A stretch of DNA of 64,000 nt from Slackia heliotrinireducens DSM 20476 (GTDB lineage Bacteria > Actinomycetota > Coriobacteriia > Coriobacteriales > Eggerthellaceae): positions 2,232,001-2,296,000 of the forward strand of contig NC_013165.1 in the NCBI RefSeq assembly GCF_000023885.1, given 5' to 3'. A program made the translations under genes and the position numbers. The notes under the pieces were generated by a model, which was not told the DNA's origin, did no database searches, and saw only the letters and a list, made by a program, of their open reading frames with translations. Shown in pieces: positions 1-9,214 of the stretch; position 1 is the first letter of the stretch, and each line of letters opens with the position of its first letter.

Positions 1-1829
<1,829 letters not shown>

Positions 1830-1880
1830 GCTCACATTCCCCTCGTCGCAACTGAAACAAACCGGCCGGCCTGACGCCCG

Positions 1881-2858
1881 CTACTGGGCGATCGAGAACA
1901 ACGCTGCCCCGACCATACCGGCCTCGTTGCCCAGGGCCGCCTTGCGAAATTCCACAGAGCGGCTCTCGCCAAGGGCGTACATATCGAATGATGCCCTCAG
2001 CATGTCCTCGAACAGATCGAAACACTCCGACACGCCGCCGCCCAGTAGGATGACCTCAGGGTCGATGACGCATGCGATGTTGGCCAGCGCATAGCCTAGC
2101 CGATCGCTGAACACTTCCATGGCGTGCACGGCATGCGGGTTCGACCGTTCGAACGCTTCCATGACCTGGCGGGCGTCCTCGACCGAAGCGGAACGCTCGT
2201 CGCCGGCCTGCAGGGCAGACTCGCGCATGAGACGGATAAGGCCACGTGCGGAAGAGTACTGTTCCAAACAGCCGTACCGCCCGCAGTTGCACTTCACGCC
2301 GCTGGCCTCGACGCACATATGGCCGATTTCGCCAGCGATGCCTCGGGCGCCCACGAGCACCTTCCCGTCCGCCACAACCCCGGCCCCGACGCCGGTGCCG
2401 AGCGTCACCAGTAGCACGTCCTTGCGACCTACCGCCGCACCGCGGTTGCATTCTCCAAACGCTGCGGCGTTTGCGTCGTTCAAAGCGCGTACCCACGCCG
2501 AAGGGAACTCGCGCTGCAGCGCCTGAAGCATCCCCGGCAGATCCAAATCGACGTTGACGCCCATCCGCAGGTTGCCGTCCCGGTCAACGGGGCCAGGCAC
2601 GGCGAACCCCACGCCGTGGATGAGCCCCTGCTTGTCTCCGACAATGCTTCTGACCATGGAGGCGAAGGCATGCTGGGAGTCCTTGTCGCTTAATCCTCCT
2701 GTAGGAACGGTCTGTCGCGCATGCAGCGCACCGCTTTCGTCCACAAGGCCCACCTTGATGGTCGTGCCGCCCATGTCGATTCCGACAAGCAGCTTCCCCG
2801 TTTGGGCGCGCCCTGGGCCTACCTGGGCAGACGCATCAGTTGAATCATGAGTGGTCAT
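1881..2858 (-). CDS. ROK-family sugar kinase (glucokinase-like)
   Basis: A ROK-family ATP-dependent sugar kinase, probably a glucokinase phosphorylating glucose to glucose-6-phosphate. The N-terminal phosphate-binding loop reads D-M-G-G-T-T near residue 30. The ROK zinc motif C-N-C-G-R-Y-G-C-L-E lies in the middle, and the second ATP-binding segment L-G-T-G-V-G-A-G-V precedes it. There is no N-terminal DNA-binding domain, so this is the kinase rather than the repressor branch. Two starts are possible: 2876 overlaps the coaE stop as ATGA, while 2858 has an AAGGAA ribosome site about ten bases upstream and is preferred. The substrate is assigned by family only; N-acetylmannosamine or fructose kinase activity is possible. 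Confidence 0.85.
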   Translation of the reverse strand: MTTHDSTDASAQVGPGRAQTGKLLVGIDMGGTTIKVGLVDESGALHARQTVPTGGLSDKDSQHAFASMVRSIVGDKQGLIHGVGFAVPGPVDRDGNLRMGVNVDLDLPGMLQALQREFPSAWVRALNDANAAAFGECNRGAAVGRKDVLLVTLGTGVGAGVVADGKVLVGARGIAGEIGHMCVEASGVKCNCGRYGCLEQYSSARGLIRLMRESALQAGDERSASVEDARQVMEAFERSNPHAVHAMEVFSDRLGYALANIACVIDPEVILLGGGVSECFDLFEDMLRASFDMYALGESRSVEFRKAALGNEAGMVGAALFSIAQ

Positions 2859-2872
2859 CAGTATTCGTTCCT

Positions 2873-3493
2873 TCATGCAAAGCGCTGCGCCTGGCAGCGC
2901 CGTTTCAGTTGGCTCATCACGCTATCCACCTGCCTACGGGCTTCGTCCAGGCCGCCGTCGTTGTACACCACGAAATCGGCAACGGATTCGCGCTCCTCGT
3001 CCGTAGGCTGATGGGCCATACGGCGGCGAATGTCCTGCTCGTTCTGGGAACCCCGGCTGCAGGCTCGGGCAATTCGCAGATCCTCGGGGGCGCTTACGGC
3101 CACAAGGGCATCCGCCCAGGGCAGCGCCCGCTTGGATATTTCCCCAGAAGTGACCTCGACCATGACGATGTCGCGGCTCAGCAGCTCCTCCGTCATCCGT
3201 CTGTCCAGCTCGGCAAGAATGGGCGGATGGGTAATGGCGTTCAGAAGCTCCGTATGCTCCGGAGCATCGAACGCGGCCTTGGCGATTTCGGCGCGATCGG
3301 CAGAACCGTCCGCACGGACAACCTGCGGCCCGAAGGCCTCGGCCAAAGCTTGCAGCACGTCCTGGGATTCCAAGACCTCATGCCCGATGGCATCCAAACT
3401 GATCGTCCCGCAGCCGGCTTCGGAGAACATATTCAAAACAGTGCTCTTGCCCGAACCGATGCCTCCGACAAGAGCCACTTTAAGCGAGCCCAT
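2873..3493 (-). CDS. coaE: Dephospho-CoA kinase
   Basis: CoaE catalyses the last step of coenzyme A synthesis, ATP-dependent phosphorylation of the 3'-hydroxyl of dephospho-CoA. The P-loop G-G-I-G-S-G-K-S-T is at residues 10-18. The family segments around D-A-I-G-H-E-V and I-T-H-P-P-I follow, and the total of 206 aa is normal. The ATG at 3493 is chosen because GGAGGTTGC lies directly upstream; an in-frame upstream ATG at 3511 lacks this. It sits between rpsA and the ROK kinase, an order I associate with Coriobacteriia, and its stop overlaps the next possible start. Confidence 0.95.
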   Translation of the reverse strand: MGSLKVALVGGIGSGKSTVLNMFSEAGCGTISLDAIGHEVLESQDVLQALAEAFGPQVVRADGSADRAEIAKAAFDAPEHTELLNAITHPPILAELDRRMTEELLSRDIVMVEVTSGEISKRALPWADALVAVSAPEDLRIARACSRGSQNEQDIRRRMAHQPTDEERESVADFVVYNDGGLDEARRQVDSVMSQLKRRCQAQRFA

Positions 3494-3584
3494 GCAACCT
3501 CCGTCAATCATTACCTAGTTCAGGATACCATTGTCCGCTTGTTCCAGAAAGCAACGAGGAGTTTGAACCGATTCTGTCACTTTG

Positions 3585-3621
3585 AAAAAAGAACCGCCGC
3601 CCATTGCTGGACGGCGGTTCC
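3585..3621 (-). terminator. Intrinsic terminator of rpsA
   Basis: On the minus strand a GAACCGCCG / CGGCGGTTC stem with a 12-base loop is followed by a run of six T. It lies 27 bases past the rpsA stop codon, so it ends the rpsA transcript before coaE. Confidence 0.85.
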
Positions 3622-3647
3622 GAAGGATCGATATGCGGTGGATCCGG

Positions 3648-4871
3648 TTATTCCTCGGTTGCCTCGGCGGCCTCGGCTGCCTCTTCGGCAGGAGCCTCAG
3701 CCTTGTCAGCCTTCTTGCGGGGCTGACGGGGCTCGGCCTGGACGGTCTCGTCAACTTCGATCTCGATGCCGAGTTCGGCTGCGGCAGCCTTCATGGACAG
3801 GGAGATGCGACGACGCTCGGGGTTGACTTCCATGACCTTGACCTTGACATCCTGGCCGACCTTGACGACCTGGGCAGGAGTGTCGATGCGGCGAGGAGCC
3901 ATCTCGGAGATGTGCACCAGGCCCTCGACGTTGTTGCCAAGCTCGACGAAAGCGCCGAACGGAACGATCTTGGTGACCTTGCCGTCGATGATGGAGCCTG
4001 CGGGATAGGCCTCGACGAGCTTCAGCCACGGATCCTCGGTGGTCTGCTTCAGACCGAGGGAAATGCGCTCGCGGTCGAGTTCGACCTTCAGGACCTCAAC
4101 CTCGACCTCCTGGCCGACCTTGACGACCTCGGAGGGATGGTTGACATGGTTCCAGGACAGCTCGGAGATGTGAACCAGACCGTCGATACCGCCGAGGTCG
4201 ACGAAAGCGCCGAAGTCGACGATGGAGGAAACCACACCGTTGAGGCGCATGCCGGCCTTGAGCTGACCGAGGATTTCGGCGCGCTCGTTCTTGCGGGCAT
4301 CCTCGAGCAGAGCGCGACGGGACAGGACCACGTTGTTGCGGTTGCGGTCCATCTCGATGACGCAAGCCTCGAGCTCGGTGTTGAGGTACATGTCGAGATC
4401 CTTGACGCGACGGAGGTCGACGAGGGATGCGGGAAGGAAGCCACGGAGGCCGATGTCGAGGATGAGGCCGCCCTTGACGACTTCGATGACCTCGCCGACG
4501 ACGGGCTCGCCAGCCTTGAACTTCTCTTCGACGCTGATCCAAGCACGCTCGTACTCAGCACGCTTCTTGGAGAGGATCAGGCGACCGTCTTTGTCCTCTT
4601 TCTGGAGGACCAGAGCCTCGATTTCGTCGCCTTCGGCAACGATTTCAGAGGGATCTGCATCCTTGCGGATGGAGAGTTCGCGGGAGGGGATGACGCCCTC
4701 GCTCTTGAACCCGATGTCGAGCAGGACTTCGTCATGCTCGATTTTCACGACTGTGCCCTTGACCAGATCGCCTTCGTCGAACTCGGTCAGGGTGCCATCG
4801 ATCATTTGATTCATCTGGTCATCAGTGATGTCTTCAAACTCGATGACGTTCGTGTTCTTGATTTCGGTCAA
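3648..4871 (-). CDS. rpsA: 30S ribosomal protein S1
   Basis: Ribosomal protein S1 binds mRNA leaders on the 30S subunit. Four tandem S1 RNA-binding domains are visible: G-D-L-V-K-G-T-V-V near residue 35, G-E-P-V-V-G-E-V near 115, G-M-R-L-N-G-V-V near 205 and G-S-I-I-D-G-K-V near 290. Domains three and four carry the D-F-G-A-F-V / P-F-G-A-F-V core and L-V-H-I-S-E. A low-complexity Ala/Glu tail ends the 407-aa chain, which is typical for the shorter actinobacterial S1. The start is a TTG at 4871, six bases after GAAAGGGG; no ATG is suitably placed. The 280 bases between this gene and the divergent channel gene hold both promoters, and I see nothing else there. Confidence 0.95.
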   Translation of the reverse strand: MTEIKNTNVIEFEDITDDQMNQMIDGTLTEFDEGDLVKGTVVKIEHDEVLLDIGFKSEGVIPSRELSIRKDADPSEIVAEGDEIEALVLQKEDKDGRLILSKKRAEYERAWISVEEKFKAGEPVVGEVIEVVKGGLILDIGLRGFLPASLVDLRRVKDLDMYLNTELEACVIEMDRNRNNVVLSRRALLEDARKNERAEILGQLKAGMRLNGVVSSIVDFGAFVDLGGIDGLVHISELSWNHVNHPSEVVKVGQEVEVEVLKVELDRERISLGLKQTTEDPWLKLVEAYPAGSIIDGKVTKIVPFGAFVELGNNVEGLVHISEMAPRRIDTPAQVVKVGQDVKVKVMEVNPERRRISLSMKAAAAELGIEIEVDETVQAEPRQPRKKADKAEAPAEEAAEAAEATEE

Positions 4872-5151
4872 AACGGACCCCTTTCAAGCACAGGGACCCT
4901 TCGTCATGGTGGTTAAATCAACATGTCTCGGGGGCCTATAGTTACCTTCCCGCTCGCGGATTCGAGACGGGGTTTGCGAGCCTTCGCCCACAAGCTGAGA
5001 CATTGTACCACAGACGAATCCCCGCAACCGTCTGCAAATATCTTCCCCATATGTCATTTCACAGACTTTTTGCAGGGATGCCCGTAGGCGGACGAGACGA
5101 CAAACGAGTCATGTTATCCTCGATATATTCTCGTCCAAGATGGAGGTTCAG

Positions 5152-5946
5152 ATGGAAACGGCCCTGCAGCACCTGTCGTCCCTTACGGCCAGCGATTTAT
5201 TCCGCAACACTCTCGTTGCGTTCCTGCTGCTTATCGTCACTTCCATCGTCGCGCACATCGCTACGAAAACCATTCGTCATATCACGACCAGCGAGAAGTC
5301 GCCCTTCCCTTCCAACAGTATCTTCATCAACATCGGACGCGTCATCGTATGGGGCACCGGCGTCTCCATCATCCTGGATTCCTGTTTCGGAGTGAACATG
5401 TCGGCCATCGTGACCGCTTTAGGCGTCGGCGGCATAGCCATTTCGCTGGGTGCCCAAGACACGCTGTCCAACCTGATCGGCGGCCTCCAGGTGACCGCCA
5501 TGCGCATCATCGAGCCGGGCGACAACATCGAAGTAGGTTCGGACATGGGCGTCGTGCAGGACGTGAGCTGGCGCCACACCACCATCAAGAACCGGTTGGG
5601 CGAAACGGTCATCATCCCTAACTCCATCATCTCGAAGACCGCCCTCACCATCCTGCCGCCGGCGAACCGTTTCAATGTACCGTTCGCCGTGACCGAGACG
5701 ACAAACGACATGGACGGCGTCCGCGACCGTATCCGCCGCGAGGCCGAAAACGCCGTGATACCCATTTCGGACATCGAAGAGGGCCCCAACGTGTTCTTCA
5801 CCGACATCACCGAATACGGCTTCAAAGGCAAAGTCATCATCAGAATATCCGACGCCAGCAAGGTCAACGAAGCCATCGACGCCGTAGTCAGGGCGATTGC
5901 TGACGACACCCGCGGCTACATCCCCGAATCCGACGAAGACCGATAG
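5152..5946 (+). CDS. MscS-family mechanosensitive channel
   Basis: A small-conductance mechanosensitive ion channel in the cytoplasmic membrane that releases solutes on hypo-osmotic shock. The N-terminus has hydrophobic segments near residues 15-35 and 70-90. The pore helix region (glycine/alanine-rich A-L-G-V-G-G-I-A-I-S-L-G-A-Q-D) lies near residues 97-111, and the beta domain contains P-G-D-N-I-E-V-G, the W-R-H-T-T-I-K-N-R segment and V-I-I-P-N-S. The length of 264 aa matches minimal MscS proteins. The ATG at 5152 is preferred to the in-frame ATG at 5140 because GGAGGT sits between them. The stop is ten bases before the acetyltransferase start, so the two are probably co-transcribed. Confidence 0.9.
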   Translation: METALQHLSSLTASDLFRNTLVAFLLLIVTSIVAHIATKTIRHITTSEKSPFPSNSIFINIGRVIVWGTGVSIILDSCFGVNMSAIVTALGVGGIAISLGAQDTLSNLIGGLQVTAMRIIEPGDNIEVGSDMGVVQDVSWRHTTIKNRLGETVIIPNSIISKTALTILPPANRFNVPFAVTETTNDMDGVRDRIRREAENAVIPISDIEEGPNVFFTDITEYGFKGKVIIRISDASKVNEAIDAVVRAIADDTRGYIPESDEDR

Positions 5947-5955
5947 GAGCACACC

Positions 5956-6471
5956 ATGGTCTCATTCATCCCCGTCGTCTCCGAAGAGCAGCTTGGGCAG
6001 CTGGCCGACATGGCAGACGAAATCTGGCACGAATACTGGCCGGCCATCATCGGCATCGGACAAACCGACTACATGGTCGAACGGTTCCAATCGCTGCCAG
6101 CCATCAAGCGTGACATTGCCGATCACGGCTACCGCTACTGGTTCATCCACGACAGCGAACAAAAGGCCCGCGGCGGCATCGTCGGCTACACCGGCGGCCG
6201 CACCGAAACGGAAACGAACAGGTTCTTCATTTCGAAGATTTACCTGTTCTCGGACGCACGGGGCCACGGCTATTGCTCACGTACCATCGAGTTCTACGAC
6301 CAACTGTGCAGGAACGAGAGTCTGCGGGCCATGTACCTCACAGTCAACAAGCACAACGACCTGGGCGTTCGTGCCTATCTGGCGAAGGGGTTCGAAACCA
6401 TCGACTCCGTCGAGACCGATATCGGCAGCGGATACGTCATGGACGACTACATCATGGAGCGTCAAGCGTAG
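5956..6471 (+). CDS. GNAT-family N-acetyltransferase
   Basis: A probable acetyl-CoA-dependent N-acetyltransferase of 171 aa; the substrate is unknown. The acetyl-CoA-binding motif A is seen as I-Y-L-F-S-D-A-R-G-H-G-Y-C-S-R near residues 96-110. The motif B segment L-T-V-N-K-H-N-D-L-G-V-R-A-Y-L-A-K-G-F-E near 131-150 is characteristic of GNAT enzymes. A ribosome site AGGAG precedes the ATG at 5956. It follows the channel gene closely and ends in a strong terminator, so the two form a short plus-strand operon. Confidence 0.85.
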   Translation: MVSFIPVVSEEQLGQLADMADEIWHEYWPAIIGIGQTDYMVERFQSLPAIKRDIADHGYRYWFIHDSEQKARGGIVGYTGGRTETETNRFFISKIYLFSDARGHGYCSRTIEFYDQLCRNESLRAMYLTVNKHNDLGVRAYLAKGFETIDSVETDIGSGYVMDDYIMERQA

Positions 6472-6498
6472 GCGCAACAGATTGCGGCGCAACATGAA

Positions 6499-6538
6499 GA
6501 GGCGGTCTGACCAATCGGTCGGACCGCCTCTTTTGCAT
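6499..6538. terminator. Terminator between convergent genes
   Basis: A GAGGCGGTC / GACCGCCTC stem is followed by TTTTGC on the plus strand. It sits 27 bases after the acetyltransferase stop and 15 bases before the end of the convergent DUF1385 gene, and may serve both directions. Confidence 0.8.
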
Positions 6539-6552
6539 CGATACTCGAAAAG

Positions 6553-7581
6553 CTAGGCAGGAACCGTTGCCAGCGACTCCTGTTTGGCCGCCTCTTCCTG
6601 CTCTTCACGCTCCAGCACCATCTGCATCGCCGCAATGGCGCATTCAAGCTGCTCGTCCTCGGGCTCGTTCGTGGTCAGGTACTGCATCTGCATGCCAGGC
6701 CACAGGATGACCTTGACCAGCGGATTGTCAGGATGGCTTCCAGCCCACTTCACCGTAATCTCATAGCTGACGCCTGCGATGATCGGCATAAGCAGAATGC
6801 GCACGAAGATGACGAATACGAGCTTGGGGGCGCCGCTGGGAATGCCGAGCGCTGCGATGACACCGTTGAGCGGCGTGAGCGTGTACACGATGATGGCTAT
6901 GATCATGACCATGATAAGGAACGCCGTACCGCAGCGGACATGGAGACGCGGGAAGGACCGCGCGTTTTCCGGAGTCAGCGGCAAGCCGTGCTCGTAACAG
7001 TGGATGGTCTTATGCTCGGCGCCATGGTACATGAACATACGCTTGATGTCGGGCATGCGGCCGATCAGCCAGATGTAGAAGACGAAGATGGCCACGCGTA
7101 CGATGCCGTCGACGATGTTCCACGCGAGCGTGTGCGCATCGTATTCGCCAACGAGAAGGTTGGACAGGACAGCAGGCAGCACCACGAACAACGCCACGCC
7201 CAGAACAAGGCCCAGCACCATGGAGATGGTCATCTCTACCTTGCCGAAGCTGTCCTCCTCCTCTTCGGAGTCCTCCTCGCCCGCATAGGCATGCATCGCT
7301 GCGATTTCCAGGGCCTTATAGCCAAGACCGAGGCTCTCGACAAACGCGCGGCATCCGCGGATGATGGGCCAGTACATCCAAGAGTTCTTCTTGCGGCCGC
7401 TTGCCAAATCGTGTTCTTCAGTGTAGATGTTGCCGTCCGGCTCACGCACGGCAACCGACCAGTTATACCTGCCGCGCATCATGATGCCCTCGATCAGGGC
7501 CTGGCCGCCGACATGGGTTTTCAGCTCGCCGTCCTCTTTGAACGCGCGCTTCAGGTCGCTATCGGTATTCTTAGGTGTCAC
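6553..7581 (-). CDS. DUF1385 multi-pass membrane protein (YqhQ-like)
   Basis: A 342-aa DUF1385 protein of unknown biochemical role. The family signature G-G-Q-A-L-I-E-G-I-M-M-R-G is at residues 26-38 and the conserved Y-H-G-A-E-H-K-T-I-H-C-Y-E segment lies near residue 185. Four or more hydrophobic helices are visible: near 137-160, 172-190, 220-242 and 250-270. The start is a GTG at 7581 that overlaps the thyX stop by one base, so translation is probably coupled to thyX. The C-terminus is rich in Glu and Gln. Confidence 0.88.
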   Translation of the reverse strand: MTPKNTDSDLKRAFKEDGELKTHVGGQALIEGIMMRGRYNWSVAVREPDGNIYTEEHDLASGRKKNSWMYWPIIRGCRAFVESLGLGYKALEIAAMHAYAGEEDSEEEEDSFGKVEMTISMVLGLVLGVALFVVLPAVLSNLLVGEYDAHTLAWNIVDGIVRVAIFVFYIWLIGRMPDIKRMFMYHGAEHKTIHCYEHGLPLTPENARSFPRLHVRCGTAFLIMVMIIAIIVYTLTPLNGVIAALGIPSGAPKLVFVIFVRILLMPIIAGVSYEITVKWAGSHPDNPLVKVILWPGMQMQYLTTNEPEDEQLECAIAAMQMVLEREEQEEAAKQESLATVPA

Positions 7582-8261
7582 TATTCACGTACCACTTTCG
7601 GATAGGGGTTTCCGCAGGTCATTTTACCTTCGGGGCAGGCGCCGCGAACACAGGATGCGCCGGCGTCCATGAAAATATACGGGGCTGTGGGCCGAGCAAG
7701 CTCCAACATGGCATGCGCAAGCTCGCGAATCTCCCACTGAGCGCGATTGCAGCAGCGGTTGGAGAAGAAATGGAGCAGCTCGCGCACGTTCATGGTCACG
7801 ACGATCTTCGTTTCGGCGGCATTGGGAAGCAGGTAGCGCGCGTCTTCGGCCGGCACGCCTGCTTCGAGCAGTTTCTTATAGGCCTCCATGGCGGCGTCCA
7901 CGGCTTCGTCGAACAGAGCGGCCGTTTCTTCGTTCGCGGAGATGGTCTCGGGGACGATCACGTCCAAGCCGTCTTTGTACTTCACGTAGCGCTGGGACTG
8001 CTGGTTGAAGCTTGCGATACGGTGACGCACCAGCTGATGCGTCAGGGCACGGGACACGCCGTCGATGGCGAAGGTATAGCTCGCATGCTCCAATGTCGAG
8101 AAGTGACCGCCGCGCATGATAGTGGAGAGGACGCTGTGCATACGTTCCTCCGACATGGTCTCCATCAGCTCGGATGCACCGACAGGCGCATAGCACAGGC
8201 GCGCGGCCGTAGCGATGGCCCGTTCAGGGTTCGGCGTATGGTACAAAAGCTCAACATGCAT
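7581..8261 (-). CDS. thyX: Flavin-dependent thymidylate synthase
   Basis: ThyX makes dTMP from dUMP using FAD, NADPH and methylene-tetrahydrofolate, replacing ThyA. The signature R-H-R-I-A-S-F-N-Q-Q-S-Q-R-Y (the RHRxxSxNxxSxR(Y) ThyX motif) lies at residues 79-92. The later segment N-V-R-E-L-L-H-F-F-S-N-R-C and the 226-aa length also match the family. The C-terminus has extra cysteines (C-V-R-G-A-C and M-T-C-G-N) seen in some anaerobe ThyX proteins. It lies directly upstream of the DUF1385 gene and downstream of the DtxR regulator. Confidence 0.96.
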   Translation of the reverse strand: MHVELLYHTPNPERAIATAARLCYAPVGASELMETMSEERMHSVLSTIMRGGHFSTLEHASYTFAIDGVSRALTHQLVRHRIASFNQQSQRYVKYKDGLDVIVPETISANEETAALFDEAVDAAMEAYKKLLEAGVPAEDARYLLPNAAETKIVVTMNVRELLHFFSNRCCNRAQWEIRELAHAMLELARPTAPYIFMDAGASCVRGACPEGKMTCGNPYPKVVRE

Positions 8262-8311
8262 GGTTGCCCCCTAAGTCAATGCTGCGAAGAACGACATTTG
8301 ATTGAACATGG

Positions 8312-8352
8312 TAATAAAGAATGCGACGACATACTCTGCCGTCGCATTGATT
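8312..8352 (-). terminator. Terminator downstream of DtxR-family gene
   Basis: On the minus strand AATGCGACG pairs with CGTCGCATT and is followed by a T-rich CTTTATTA stretch. It lies just past the regulator's stop codon and separates it from thyX. Confidence 0.65.
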
Positions 8353-8376
8353 CCATGGATTGACCCGCGATAATCC

Positions 8377-8811
8377 TTACGCGCCTTCGCCTATGCCGAC
8401 GGTAGCAAGGAAGGCCTCCCATTTTTGGAATGAGTCGCTGCTGATGGTGTGTTCCATCTGACAGGCCTCGTAGTTTGCCGTCTCGGGGTCGATGCCGATT
8501 GTCTCGTTGAGGAAACGGAACAACAGCTTGTGCTTGTGCCAAACGGCCCTGCCGTAAGCCAACCCCTCTTCGGTCAGCGTGATATCGCCATAGTACGGCT
8601 GGTCGGCAAAGCCCTTGTCCTTCAGGTTGGAGATGGCCTTCGACACGGACGCCTTGGAAACATCCAGCTTCTTAGCCAGATCAACCGCGCGGATGGGATT
8701 GTTCTCAGGACCAGCCAAGTCGACAATGGCTTCAAGGTAATCTTCAAGAGAATGGCTCAGGCCCTCGGCCTGACGAGATTCGAGCATAGTTTCAGTTTGA
8801 AGTTCAGTCAT
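8377..8811 (-). CDS. DtxR-family metal-dependent transcriptional regulator
   Basis: A 144-aa regulator of the DtxR/MntR/IdeR family, which binds DNA when loaded with Fe(II) or Mn(II). The N-terminal winged helix (S-L-E-D-Y-L-E-A-I, then K-K-L-D-V-S-K-A-S-V-S-K-A-I-S-N-L) spans residues 20-85, followed by the dimer/metal-site helices containing H-K-L-L-F-R-F-L-N-E and C-Q-M-E-H-T-I-S. There is no C-terminal SH3-like domain, so it is MntR-sized. Its position immediately downstream of the feo operon suggests that it controls ferrous iron uptake. An imperfect palindrome upstream of feoA is a candidate operator. Confidence 0.9.
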   Translation of the reverse strand: MTELQTETMLESRQAEGLSHSLEDYLEAIVDLAGPENNPIRAVDLAKKLDVSKASVSKAISNLKDKGFADQPYYGDITLTEEGLAYGRAVWHKHKLLFRFLNETIGIDPETANYEACQMEHTISSDSFQKWEAFLATVGIGEGA

Positions 8812-8907
8812 TCATTCCTCCTAGCTAGACCCACCCATTGTACCTTGATTTTTGATATTCCGTCGCAACGAATCAGTATCGAAATCTTATTCTTCGGTCG
8901 TGATTAG

Positions 8908-8940
8908 CAAAAGACCCGGCCACTCGATGCGGCCGGGTCC
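8908..8940 (-). terminator. Terminator of the feo operon
   Basis: On the minus strand GACCCGGCC pairs with GGCCGGGTC around an 8-base loop and is followed by TTTTGC. It lies 27 bases beyond the last gene of the feo operon. Confidence 0.85.
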
Positions 8941-8966
8941 TCTACGACGTGCGGAGCTCCGCGCGA

Positions 8967-9164
8967 TTACATGGAATGCGAGGCCAGGTCGCGATCCATG
9001 TTCTCAACCATGCGCTTGGCTGCGTCGCATTCGGCGCTGCCTGGATTGCAATGGCCCGAGCAGTGCTCCTTGTAGCCGCAGGTGCCCTTAATGCGGAATG
9101 TGCGCACGGACAAAGCGACAAAGACCACGAGTATCGCTAAGACGACGGCGGTTGCAAGATTCAC
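8967..9164 (-). CDS. FeoB-associated Cys-rich membrane peptide
   Basis: A 65-aa protein with one N-terminal membrane helix (about residues 4-22) followed by a cytoplasmic cysteine-rich tail (C-G-Y-K-E-H-C-S-G-H-C-N-P-G-S-A-E-C). Small proteins of this type commonly follow feoB and are annotated as FeoB-associated; they are thought to help iron handling at the permease, but the mechanism is not settled. It is 50 bases downstream of feoB, and its transcript ends at the terminator at 8908-8940. A good ribosome site (GGAAAGGAGG) precedes the ATG. Confidence 0.85.
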   Translation of the reverse strand: MNLATAVVLAILVVFVALSVRTFRIKGTCGYKEHCSGHCNPGSAECDAAKRMVENMDRDLASHSM

Positions 9165-9214
9165 AATGGCCTCCTTTCCTCAATCGTGCGGATAAGACGT
9201 ACAGCAGCCAGGCG